This document shows, in pieces, positions 8,952-16,667 of a DNA stretch of 64,000 nt (within the stretch, counting starts at the first letter, position 1; every line of letters starts with the position of its first letter). The DNA is taken from assembly GCF_025506355.1 (NCBI RefSeq), contig NZ_JANZYP010000033.1, forward strand, positions 33,141 through 97,140. The letters are read 5' to 3'. Under the pieces are notes generated by a model, which worked only from the letters and a program-made list of their open reading frames with translations, searched no databases and was not told where the DNA came from. The stretch comes from Sphaerisporangium corydalis (GTDB taxonomy: Bacteria; Actinomycetota; Actinomycetes; Streptosporangiales; Streptosporangiaceae). A program made the position numbers and the translations under genes.

Positions 8952-9968
8952 ATGGCCGTATCCGAACGGACGACAGAACAAGGCTACGACGGTGTGTCCG
9001 CTTTCCCGGGGGCGCGAGAAGAAACCGAGGAGCCACCGAGCGCCCTGCAGGTGTGGCTGACGGGGGCGATCGTCGTGCTGCCGCTGGTGGCGGTCGGCGT
9101 CGCCGTCTGGCTCGCGTGGGGCCGTGGCGTGACGGTCACCGACCTGGTCATGGCACTGGTGTTCTACGTGGTCACGGGGTTCGGGGTCACGGTCGGCTTC
9201 CACCGGCTGCTCACCCACGGGTCCTTCAAGGCCCGTCCGTGGCTGCGGGTGGCGCTCGCGGTGGCCGGCTCGATGAGCTTCGAGGGCAACGTCGTCGACT
9301 GGGTGGCCACCCACCGCCGCCACCACGCTTACACCGACCGTCCCGGCGACCCGCACTCCCCCTACCGCTACGGCACCGGCCTGCGCGGGCAGCTGCGCGG
9401 CCTGGCCCACTCCCACCTGGGGTGGATGTTCCGCAACGACCCCACCCCCGCCGCCCGCTTCGCGCCCGACCTGCTCGCCGACCCGGCGATGACGCGGGTA
9501 GCCGGTGCCTTCCCGGCCCTGTGCGCGGTCTCGCTGGTCCTGCCGTTCGCCGCAGGTTGGGTGATCGGCGGCAGCCTCTACGCGGGGTTCACCGCCTTCC
9601 TGTGGGCCGGGCTGATCAGGGTCTTCCTGCTCCAGCACATCACCTGGAGCGTCAACTCGCTCTGCCACGTGGTGGGCGACCGGCCCTTCACCACCCGCCG
9701 CCATGACCGGGCCACCAACCTGTGGCCCCTGGCGCTCCCGTCGTTCGGGGAGAGCTGGCACAACGGCCACCACAGTGATCCCGCCTGTGCCAGGCACGGT
9801 CTCGGCCGTCACGAGACCGACGTCTCCGCCGGGCTGATCGGGATGTTCGAGCGGCTGGGCTGGGCCACCGACGTCCACTGGCCCGACCCCGAGCGGGTGG
9901 AACGACGCCGCCGGCCGGCCGGCGGCGAGGCCGGCGAAGCCGAGCCGGTCCGGACGCCGGTGGGATGA
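8952..9968 (+). CDS. Acyl-CoA/acyl-lipid fatty acid desaturase (delta-9 type)
   Basis: A 338-residue integral membrane diiron desaturase. The three histidine boxes are all present: HRLLTH, HRRHH (in VDWVATHRRHHAYTD) and HNGHH (in GESWHNGHHSD), with about four membrane helices around them. It would insert a cis double bond into a saturated acyl chain, adjusting membrane fluidity, and needs an electron donor not encoded nearby. The start is set by a perfect AGGAGG at 8941-8946. It follows the UBP zinc-finger gene. Confidence 0.93.
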   Translation: MAVSERTTEQGYDGVSAFPGAREETEEPPSALQVWLTGAIVVLPLVAVGVAVWLAWGRGVTVTDLVMALVFYVVTGFGVTVGFHRLLTHGSFKARPWLRVALAVAGSMSFEGNVVDWVATHRRHHAYTDRPGDPHSPYRYGTGLRGQLRGLAHSHLGWMFRNDPTPAARFAPDLLADPAMTRVAGAFPALCAVSLVLPFAAGWVIGGSLYAGFTAFLWAGLIRVFLLQHITWSVNSLCHVVGDRPFTTRRHDRATNLWPLALPSFGESWHNGHHSDPACARHGLGRHETDVSAGLIGMFERLGWATDVHWPDPERVERRRRPAGGEAGEAEPVRTPVG

Positions 9969-10010
9969 CGCTCCCGTCCGCCCGTTCCGGCTCGACCGGA
10001 ATGGGCGGAC

Positions 10011-11333
10011 ATGAGCCCTGTAGTGTCAAAGAAGCGTAGACCTGCCACCGCAGGATCGCGACGAGCCAGGGCCGCCCAGGACGGCCAGGCGACCGGCTCA
10101 CCTCCATCCGCCACACACGCTGGCCGATGGACGTCTTCACCGCGTGAGGCCCGAATCCCATCCGGATCGGCCGATGACCGGAAGGCATCCCAGTTGGCCC
10201 GTACATACGGCTTCCTCAGTACCCATCCGCCCACCCAATGCGGTCTCGCCACCTTCAACTCCGCCCTGGCCTCCCATCTCACCAGGGGCGGCATGCGCGG
10301 CGGCATCGTCCGCGTCGTCTCCGAAGGGGACGACGAGCGGCCCGTGCCCGGCGTCGTGCACACCTGGGGACCCGACCGGCCGGACGGCTGGAAGGCCGCC
10401 GCCGACGCCCTCGACCAGTTCGACGTCGCCGTCGTCCAGCACGAATACGGCATCTACCCGGGCCCGGACGGCCAGGACGTACTGCCGCTGCTGCGCCGGC
10501 TCACCGTGCCGAGCGTCGTGGTCCTGCACACCGTGCTGACCCGGCCCACCCCCCGGCAGCGCAGGTTGCTCGAGCAGATCGTCGCCGCCGCGGGAGCGGT
10601 GGTCACCATGACCGGCACCGCCCGCGACCGGCTGCTCGCCGGCTACCACGTCGACGGCGGCAAGGTGTCGGTCATCCCGCACGGGGCCGCCGACCACGCC
10701 CGCGTCCCTGCCCAGCGCCGCCTGCGTCCCCACCTGCTCACCTGGGGCCTCATCGGCCCCGGCAAGGGCATCGAGTGGGCGTTGCGCGCCCTGGCCCTGC
10801 TCGGCGACCTCACCCCGCCGCCCACCTACACCGTCGCCGGGAAGACGCACCCGAAGGTGCTGGAGCACCACGGCGAGGCCTACCGCAACCGCCTGCACCG
10901 CATCGGCACCAAGCTCGGCGTCGCGCCCTCGGTCCGGTACGACCCGGTCTACCGCGACGACGCCTCGCTGAGCCGGCTGATCCGCTCGGCGGACGTCGTC
11001 GTGCTCCCGTACGACTCACCGGAGCAGGTGACCTCCGGCGTGCTGATCGAGGCCGTGGCCGCCGGCATCCCGATCGTCGCCACCTCCTTCCCCCATGCCG
11101 TCGAGCTGCTCACCGGCGGGCCCGGCCTGCTCGTCCCGCACGCCGACCCCGCGGCGCTCGCGCTCGCCGTGCGCCGCATCCTCACCGAGCCCGGTCTCGC
11201 CAACGACCTGGCCGGCCGGACGCCCGCCCTGGTCCCGGCCCTGCTGTGGCCCGCCGTGGCGGCCCGATACGAGGAAGTGGCCCGGTTCCTGCTCGCCGAC
11301 CGGCCGCCCGCCGTGGTCGCGGCGATGCCGTGA
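10011..11333 (+). CDS. Glycosyltransferase family 4 protein, first gene of the GH130 operon
   Basis: A 440-residue GT-B glycosyltransferase. The conserved fold begins at RTYGFLSTHPPTQCGLATFN, so the first 60 or so residues are a Ser/Arg-rich tail and the true start may lie later, for example at the TTG near 10193. VSVIPHG, LLTWGLIGPGKGIEWA and the acidic ESPEQ-like region near LPYDSPEQVTSGVLIEAVA match GT4 enzymes. The stop overlaps the start of the next gene. With the six-hairpin and GH130 partners it probably makes or remodels a mannose-type oligosaccharide; the actual sugar is inferred from context only. Confidence 0.85.
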   Translation: MSPVVSKKRRPATAGSRRARAAQDGQATGSPPSATHAGRWTSSPREARIPSGSADDRKASQLARTYGFLSTHPPTQCGLATFNSALASHLTRGGMRGGIVRVVSEGDDERPVPGVVHTWGPDRPDGWKAAADALDQFDVAVVQHEYGIYPGPDGQDVLPLLRRLTVPSVVVLHTVLTRPTPRQRRLLEQIVAAAGAVVTMTGTARDRLLAGYHVDGGKVSVIPHGAADHARVPAQRRLRPHLLTWGLIGPGKGIEWALRALALLGDLTPPPTYTVAGKTHPKVLEHHGEAYRNRLHRIGTKLGVAPSVRYDPVYRDDASLSRLIRSADVVVLPYDSPEQVTSGVLIEAVAAGIPIVATSFPHAVELLTGGPGLLVPHADPAALALAVRRILTEPGLANDLAGRTPALVPALLWPAVAARYEEVARFLLADRPPAVVAAMP

Positions 11334-12334
11334 GCCCCGGTGTCCCCGGGTTCCGGCACCTGGTCCGGCTGAGCGACGACACCGGCCTGTTCGAACACGC
11401 CCGGCACGCCATCCCCCGCCGCAGGCACGGCTACTGCACCGACGACGTGGCCAGGGGGCTCGTCGTCACCAGCCGCGAACCCTCTCCCGCGCCGGAGGTG
11501 GTCCGGCTCGCGGAGTGCTACCTCGCCTTCCTCTCCCACGCCCAGGACGCCACCGGCTCCTTCAGGAACAGGCTCGGCCACGACCGGCGCTGGGCCGACG
11601 CCGCGTCGACCGGCGACTGGTGGGGCCGGGCGATGTGGGGCCTCGGCACCGCCGCCGCGCGCGGCCCCGCCTCGTGGATCCGCCAGGAGGCGCTGCACGC
11701 CTTCACGCTCGGTGCCACGCGGCGGTCGCCGCATCCGCGCGCCATGGTGTTCGCCGGGCTGGGCGCCGCGGAGGTCCTGCGCGCCGACCCCGGCAGGACC
11801 GCCGCCGCCCGCCTGCTGGCGGACGCCGCGACGGCGGTCGGCGTCCCCGCCGAGGACCCTCGGTGGCCCTGGCCGCAGTCACGGCTCACCTACGCCAACG
11901 CCGCCCTGGCCGAGGTGGTCATCGCCGCCGGAGACCTGGGCGGTGACCGCTCCCTGGTCAGCCGAGGTCTGCGCATGCTGGAGTGGCTGGTCGACATCCA
12001 GACCGTGGACAAGCGGCTGTCGGTCGTCCCCGTGGCCGGATGGCGCCAGCACATCGCGCGCGGGCACCACGACCAGCAGCCCATCGAGGTGGCGGCGCTG
12101 GCCGACGCCTGCGCCACCGCGTCCGCCGTCACCGGCGACCCGCGCTGGCGCGAGGGCGTGCTGCGGGCGGTGGCGTGGTTCGACGGCGCCAACGACCAGG
12201 ACGTCCCCATGTGGGACCACGAGACCGGCGGCGGCTACGACGGCCTGACCGACCACGGCCCGAACCTCAACCAGGGCGCGGAGTCCACCCTCGCCCTCAT
12301 CTCGACCATGCAGCACGCGGCGACCCTGTCGTGA
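11330..12334 (+). CDS. Six-hairpin (alpha/alpha-toroid) glycosidase-like protein
   Basis: A 334-residue protein. The opening FRHLVRLSDDTGLFEHA and the HGYCTDDVARGL motif are characteristic of a group of alpha/alpha-toroid proteins encoded beside GT4 and GH130 enzymes. Repeated Trp/Gly-rich hairpins (GDWWGRAMWGLGTA, WPWPQSRLTYANA, HDQQPIEVAALADA) support the barrel. No signal peptide is visible, so it acts in the cytoplasm. The GTG at 11330 overlaps the upstream stop as GTGA and its own stop overlaps the next gene the same way. The reaction is unknown; hydrolysis or phosphorolysis of a glycoside is likely. Confidence 0.75.
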   Translation: MSPGVPGFRHLVRLSDDTGLFEHARHAIPRRRHGYCTDDVARGLVVTSREPSPAPEVVRLAECYLAFLSHAQDATGSFRNRLGHDRRWADAASTGDWWGRAMWGLGTAAARGPASWIRQEALHAFTLGATRRSPHPRAMVFAGLGAAEVLRADPGRTAAARLLADAATAVGVPAEDPRWPWPQSRLTYANAALAEVVIAAGDLGGDRSLVSRGLRMLEWLVDIQTVDKRLSVVPVAGWRQHIARGHHDQQPIEVAALADACATASAVTGDPRWREGVLRAVAWFDGANDQDVPMWDHETGGGYDGLTDHGPNLNQGAESTLALISTMQHAATLS

Positions 12335-13809
12335 CCACCAGGGACCTGGCCGACCGGCTGGACGTGACGCTCGCCCCCGACCCGCGAAGGGTGATCATCA
12401 AGCTGTTCGTCCCCGGCGAGGACGCGGCCGTGGCCCGCACCCGCGCCGCCGGGCTGATCGACCGCATCACGCTCATGGACCCCCACGAGACCGGCGCGAT
12501 GCTGGCGGAGACGGTGCGGAGGTTCGGCGACCGGCACCACGACCTGGAGGCGACCTTCCTGCACCACTACGACCTGGTCCGCCACCGGGTCCCGCGCCAC
12601 GTCGACCTGCCGCCGGCCGCCCGGCTCCTGGTCGGCGCGTACTTCAGCCACGAGTACGCGGTGGAGGCCGCCGCGCTGTGCAACCCGTCGATGGTCCCCC
12701 ACCCCGACCAGTCCGGCCTGACCCCCGGGCAGCTCCGCGTCGTGATCAGCCTGCGGCAGATCGGTGAGGGGCACCTGTCGTCGATCGGTTTCGCCACCGC
12801 CCTGCTCGGACCCGGCGACGGCCTCACGGTGGACGACCGCTCGGGGCCGCTGGCGGTGGGCCTGCGGCGCGGCACCCGCCACCGGCGGGACCTCCTTGCG
12901 GCCGGGTTCGCCGACGAGGGCTGGGACGACGAGGTCTCGGCCACGGTGCTCGGGTCCCTGCCCGAGCGGTTCGAGGACGACGACTTCGAGCAGGCGGTCG
13001 CCGAACTCCCGGCCGACCTGCTCACCCGGACCACCACGCAGCGGACGCTGGAGGAACTGCGCCGCGCGATCAGCTCCGACTACGCCGTGGAGTTCCCGGC
13101 CGGCGTCCCCTTGGCCCGGCGGGTGCTGTGGCCGGCCACCGCCGCGGAGAGCAACGGGATGGAGGACGCCCGGTTCGTACGGACCCTCAAGGAGGACGGC
13201 GCGTCCGCCTACCGGGCGACCTACACCGCCTACGACGGCCGTCACATCCGCTCGTGCGTGCTCGGCAGCGACGACCTGCTGCGTTTCGAGGTCACCCCGC
13301 TTCGCGGGCCGGCCGCCGCGAACAAGGGCATGGCGCTGTTCCCCCGCCCGGTCGGCGGGCGCCGGCTCGCGCTGTGCCGTTCCGACGGGGAGACCATCGG
13401 TCTGACCTCGCTCGACGCGGGCAACAGGTGGCGGCGGCCGGTCCTGCTGCACGCCCCTCGGGCCGGCTGGGAGCTGATCCAGGTCGGCAACTGCGGGTCC
13501 CCTGTGGAGACCGAGCACGGCTGGCTGGTGCTGACCCACGGTGTCGGCCCGATGCGCCGCTACGCCATCGGCGCCATGCTGCTCGACCTGGACGAGCCGC
13601 ACCGTGTGATCGCCGAACTCCCTTCCACCCTCCTCACGCCCGATGACGGCGAACGCGAGGGCTATGTCCCGAACGTCCTGTACTCCTGTGGTGGCCTGGC
13701 GCACGCGGGCGCCCTGTGGCTGCCGTACGGGGCCAGTGACGCCCGGATCGGCTTCGCCCGCGTGCCCCTGGCCACCCTCATGGAGGCGATGCGCCCGGTC
13801 GCTTCGTGA
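12331..13809 (+). CDS. Glycoside hydrolase family 130 protein (mannoside phosphorylase-like)
   Basis: A 492-residue protein with an N-terminal helical extension of about 240 residues and a C-terminal five-bladed beta-propeller. Propeller motifs typical of GH130 are ESNGMEDARFV, RGPAAANKGMALFPR, WELIQVGNCGSPVETEHGWLV and YVPNVLYSCGGLAH. GH130 members cleave or phosphorolyse beta-mannosides. The start is a GTG at 12331 in a GTGA overlap with the preceding gene. It ends three bases before the converging stop of the membrane protein gene. Substrate not determined. Confidence 0.88.
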   Translation: MTTRDLADRLDVTLAPDPRRVIIKLFVPGEDAAVARTRAAGLIDRITLMDPHETGAMLAETVRRFGDRHHDLEATFLHHYDLVRHRVPRHVDLPPAARLLVGAYFSHEYAVEAAALCNPSMVPHPDQSGLTPGQLRVVISLRQIGEGHLSSIGFATALLGPGDGLTVDDRSGPLAVGLRRGTRHRRDLLAAGFADEGWDDEVSATVLGSLPERFEDDDFEQAVAELPADLLTRTTTQRTLEELRRAISSDYAVEFPAGVPLARRVLWPATAAESNGMEDARFVRTLKEDGASAYRATYTAYDGRHIRSCVLGSDDLLRFEVTPLRGPAAANKGMALFPRPVGGRRLALCRSDGETIGLTSLDAGNRWRRPVLLHAPRAGWELIQVGNCGSPVETEHGWLVLTHGVGPMRRYAIGAMLLDLDEPHRVIAELPSTLLTPDDGEREGYVPNVLYSCGGLAHAGALWLPYGASDARIGFARVPLATLMEAMRPVAS

Positions 13810-13812
13810 CGG

Positions 13813-14754
13813 CTACCAGGACGCGGTGGGGTACCAGCCGTAACCGAACATCGCCGGGAGCCGCACGTCCCAGTAGAGGAAGGTGAAGGTGCCCGCGACG
13901 ATGAAGGCGACCGCGGTCACCGTCACCATCCGGCTCGGCTTGGCCGTCATCCACCGCGCGAACCGTCCCCTGGCCACCAGCATGAGGGCGGCGAACAGCA
14001 CCGCCATCACCACGATGTTGCCGAGCGACTGAAGAATGAACACCGCCGCGCCGTACAGGGGGTTGTGGGTCTCGGCGGCGTAGGAGAACAGCTTGTGGAA
14101 CAGCGGGAACGGCCGGCCGATGAGGAAGCCGCCGACCAGCGCGCCGAGGACGACCAGGCGGGCGTTCGGGAACCGGCGCTCCAGCCTGGCCAGCGGGTCG
14201 GGCAGCAGCCGGATCGAGGCCAGGCCGAGCCAGATGAACGCCAGCCCGATGATCCCGAAGACCACGCTGGCCTGGATCAGCCGGACGGGCAGCCCGTCGC
14301 CCACGGTCGCGGTCGACAACTGGGGTAACCGGTCACCGAACAGGGCCCCGACGGCGCCGTACACCCCGCTGACCACGATCATGCCGATCGCGAGCCTGCT
14401 GAGCGGGCGCACGGTCTCGCGGAGGCGGTCGCGCCATGAGTCACCCTCGCGCACCAGCGGCACCACCGCGCCGAAGGCGGCGACGTTGCAGGCCGTGAAC
14501 GTCCCGGCCAGGCCGGACACGAAGGCGAACACCGCGCCCGCGACGACCCCGCTGATGGCGGTGCCCTTGGCGTCGTACCCGAGCAGGGTGTTGGCGACGT
14601 TGTCGCCGATCACGCTGTCGACGAAGCGGAACGACCACAGCGCGGCGGCGACCGCGCCGGCGATCACGCTGAGCACGACGAGACGGCCACGGTGGCGTGG
14701 CAGGGATGGACTGGAGGGGAGGGAGTGACTGCCGGGGGCGTCGGTGAGCGTCAT
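13813..14754 (-). CDS. Seven-helix-type membrane protein of unknown function
   Basis: A 313-residue integral membrane protein. A conserved-looking GTFTACNVAAFGAVVPL segment in helix 3 resembles the small-residue/Cys loops of DsbD/CcdA or TauE-type transporters, but the pair of cysteines those need is not there, so I leave the function open. The ATG at 14754 has GCGAGG seven bases upstream; longer starts have none. It diverges from the LysR gene at 14989, which probably regulates it. The stop is TAG, three bases from the converging GH130 stop. Confidence 0.75.
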   Translation of the reverse strand: MTLTDAPGSHSLPSSPSLPRHRGRLVVLSVIAGAVAAALWSFRFVDSVIGDNVANTLLGYDAKGTAISGVVAGAVFAFVSGLAGTFTACNVAAFGAVVPLVREGDSWRDRLRETVRPLSRLAIGMIVVSGVYGAVGALFGDRLPQLSTATVGDGLPVRLIQASVVFGIIGLAFIWLGLASIRLLPDPLARLERRFPNARLVVLGALVGGFLIGRPFPLFHKLFSYAAETHNPLYGAAVFILQSLGNIVVMAVLFAALMLVARGRFARWMTAKPSRMVTVTAVAFIVAGTFTFLYWDVRLPAMFGYGWYPTASW

Positions 14755-14988
14755 GGCACATCCTCGCGAAACGTGAAGCCGGGGGAGATGTGTGCTGATC
14801 GGCGGCCGCCTATACCAGACTTTGCAGCCGCGATCTTCCGCCGTCAAGAGACGATGCGCCTTCTGGGGTCATCACCTCAGAACGGCCTCAGTGTTAGGTA
14901 TCCGGGTACCGTCCAGGGCGCGGTCTCTGCGCGTATCGTGGGGGGGAGACGGTCCACATCGGCGCTCCCAGCCGGAAGGGGGTGACGG

Positions 14989-15933
14989 ATGGAACTGCGG
15001 CAACTCCGTTACTTCGTGACCCTGGCCGAAGAGCTGCATTTCGGCCGGGCCGCCGCGCGTGAGCACATCGTGCAGTCCGCGCTGAGCCAGCAGGTCCAGC
15101 GGCTGGAACGCGAACTCGAAGTGCGGCTGCTGGACCGGAGCACCCACCACGTCGAGCTGACCCCGGCGGGCGCCGCGTTCCTGGTGGAGGCGCGCCAGAT
15201 CCTCGACCACATCGGCCGGGCCACCCAGGCGGCGCGCACCGCCGCCGTCTCCGGCCCCACCCTGCGTGCGGGCATCATCGACGCCGGATACGACTCGATG
15301 CCGCAGATCCTGCGGTCGGTCCAGCAGCGGAATCCGGGGCTCACGATCCACCAGGTGGAGATCGGCACACCCGACCAGTACCAGCAGCTCGCCGACGGCC
15401 GGCTGGACATCGGGATCGGGCGGGCGTCCCTGACCCCGCAGGGGGTGGCCTCCGAGCTGGTCCGCCTCGACGCGCTCGGCGTGCTGGTCCCGCAGAACCA
15501 CCGCCTGGCCGCCCATGACGGCGTTCCCGTCATCTCGCTCGCCCGGGAGACCCTGCTGCTGGGCGAGGAGTCACGGACCCCGGAGTTCAACCAGTTCGTC
15601 ATCGAACTTTGCCGGTCGGTGGGGTTCGCGCCCACGATCTACGAGGGAACGGTCGACAGCAACCGCGCGGCGGCCGACCTCGTGCTCCAGGGACGCTGTG
15701 TGATGTGCGTCCCCTCCTCCTCGCGCACCTCCAACCGGCCGGGAACCGTGTGGAAGCCGCTGATCGAGCCGGTTCCGCAGTATCCGTGGTCCCTGCTGTG
15801 GCGGTACGGAGACCCGTCCGCGCACGTCGCGGCGGTGATCGAGAGTGCCAGGCAGCTGGCTGACCGGCTAGGATGGCTACAGACCGCCGAGGAGTCCGCC
15901 GACCTCCCGGCTACGGATCATCACCCACGGTGA
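14989..15933 (+). CDS. LysR-type transcriptional regulator
   Basis: A 314-residue LTTR. The N-terminal winged helix reads MELRQLRYFVTLAEELHFGRA with the recognition helix in QSALSQQVQRLERELEVRLL and the usual TPAGAAFL ending. The C-terminal effector domain starts near residue 90 (TLRAGIIDAGYDSMPQIL). The ribosome binding site GGAAGGGGGTG precedes the ATG. In the 234-bp divergent gap, GGTA (14897-14900) and TACC (14907-14910) form a small dyad that could belong to its site. The target is probably the divergent membrane protein gene. Confidence 0.9.
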   Translation: MELRQLRYFVTLAEELHFGRAAAREHIVQSALSQQVQRLERELEVRLLDRSTHHVELTPAGAAFLVEARQILDHIGRATQAARTAAVSGPTLRAGIIDAGYDSMPQILRSVQQRNPGLTIHQVEIGTPDQYQQLADGRLDIGIGRASLTPQGVASELVRLDALGVLVPQNHRLAAHDGVPVISLARETLLLGEESRTPEFNQFVIELCRSVGFAPTIYEGTVDSNRAAADLVLQGRCVMCVPSSSRTSNRPGTVWKPLIEPVPQYPWSLLWRYGDPSAHVAAVIESARQLADRLGWLQTAEESADLPATDHHPR

Positions 15934-16020
15934 TGGCCGTTTCTCAGATCGGTCGTTTCCCGCGGCGTCCGAGCACGATTGACTTGAGCCAGGCCCCATC
16001 GTTCAGGCGTTGATCCGCCC

Positions 16021-16054
16021 GCCTGGCTTTGAAGATCGCCTGGCTTTGAAGATC
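16021..16054. repeat. Perfect 17-bp tandem duplication
   Basis: The 17-mer GCCTGGCTTTGAAGATC occurs at 16021-16037 and again immediately at 16038-16054, upstream of the STAS gene. It looks like a recent replication-slippage product and would change promoter or leader spacing. Confidence 0.9.
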
Positions 16055-16158
16055 GTCGCAGGGCCGCCAACGGCCCCGCACCTCGACGTGGCCCCCGCCC
16101 GACGGACGTTCGCATCGTCCGGAGGGTCGCCGGCCGCGTCAACCGATTGGAGGTCCTC

Positions 16159-16509
16159 ATGGACCTGTCGACCCGCGTCAACTCCGACTGGACCGTATGC
16201 AGTGTGGCCGGGGACGTGAACATCTTCACGACGCACGAGTTCCGTGAGCACCTGCTGGCGGCGCTGGACCGGCCGGGGCGGCGGCTGCTGGTCGACCTCT
16301 CCGCCGTCACCTTCATGGACGCCAGTGGCCTGGCCGTCCTGATCTTCATCAGGCGCATGGCCATGCGCCGCGGCGGGACGCTCCGCCTGCTCGCCCCGAC
16401 GCGACTGCTCCGCCGGCTGCTGACGACGAGCGGCCTGTCCAGGACCTTCACCGTGAGCCTCGACCTGCCGGCCGTCCGGAAGGCGGAGGCGGCGCTCACC
16501 ACCGTCTGA
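16159..16509 (+). CDS. STAS domain anti-sigma factor antagonist
   Basis: A 116-residue single STAS domain. VDLSAVTFMDASGLAVLI carries the conserved serine (SG in DASGLAVL) that a partner anti-sigma kinase would phosphorylate. Family members switch sigma factors in stress or development by binding the anti-sigma factor. No kinase gene is adjacent. The start at 16159 is fixed by a GGAGG eleven bases upstream (16148-16152). A clear hairpin terminator follows, so it is a single-gene unit. Confidence 0.9.
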   Translation: MDLSTRVNSDWTVCSVAGDVNIFTTHEFREHLLAALDRPGRRLLVDLSAVTFMDASGLAVLIFIRRMAMRRGGTLRLLAPTRLLRRLLTTSGLSRTFTVSLDLPAVRKAEAALTTV

Positions 16510-16539
16510 TCACCAGGGGATCATCCCCTCCACCGAGCG

Positions 16540-16576
16540 AATGCCAGGGGCCCTGCGAGGGCGGTCCCCTGGCATT
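16540..16576 (+). terminator. Hairpin terminator after the STAS gene
   Basis: A perfect 11-bp stem, AATGCCAGGGG (16540-16550) with CCCCTGGCATT (16566-16576) and a 15-base loop. A second small palindrome AGGGGATCATCCCCT lies just before it at 16514-16528. Confidence 0.88.
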
Positions 16577-16580
16577 CCCC

Positions 16581-16620
16581 CGTTCTGGGCCGGCGGCGGG
16601 CGTTCTGGGCCGGCGGCGGG
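16581..16620. repeat. Perfect 20-bp tandem duplication
   Basis: CGTTCTGGGCCGGCGGCGGG occurs twice in tandem at 16581-16600 and 16601-16620, between the STAS terminator and the AfsR-type gene. It would alter promoter spacing for the downstream regulator. Confidence 0.9.
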
Positions 16621-16667
16621 CGCCGTCGGGTCTGCCCTAGGATCGCGGATCATGATGAAGGTCCCGG

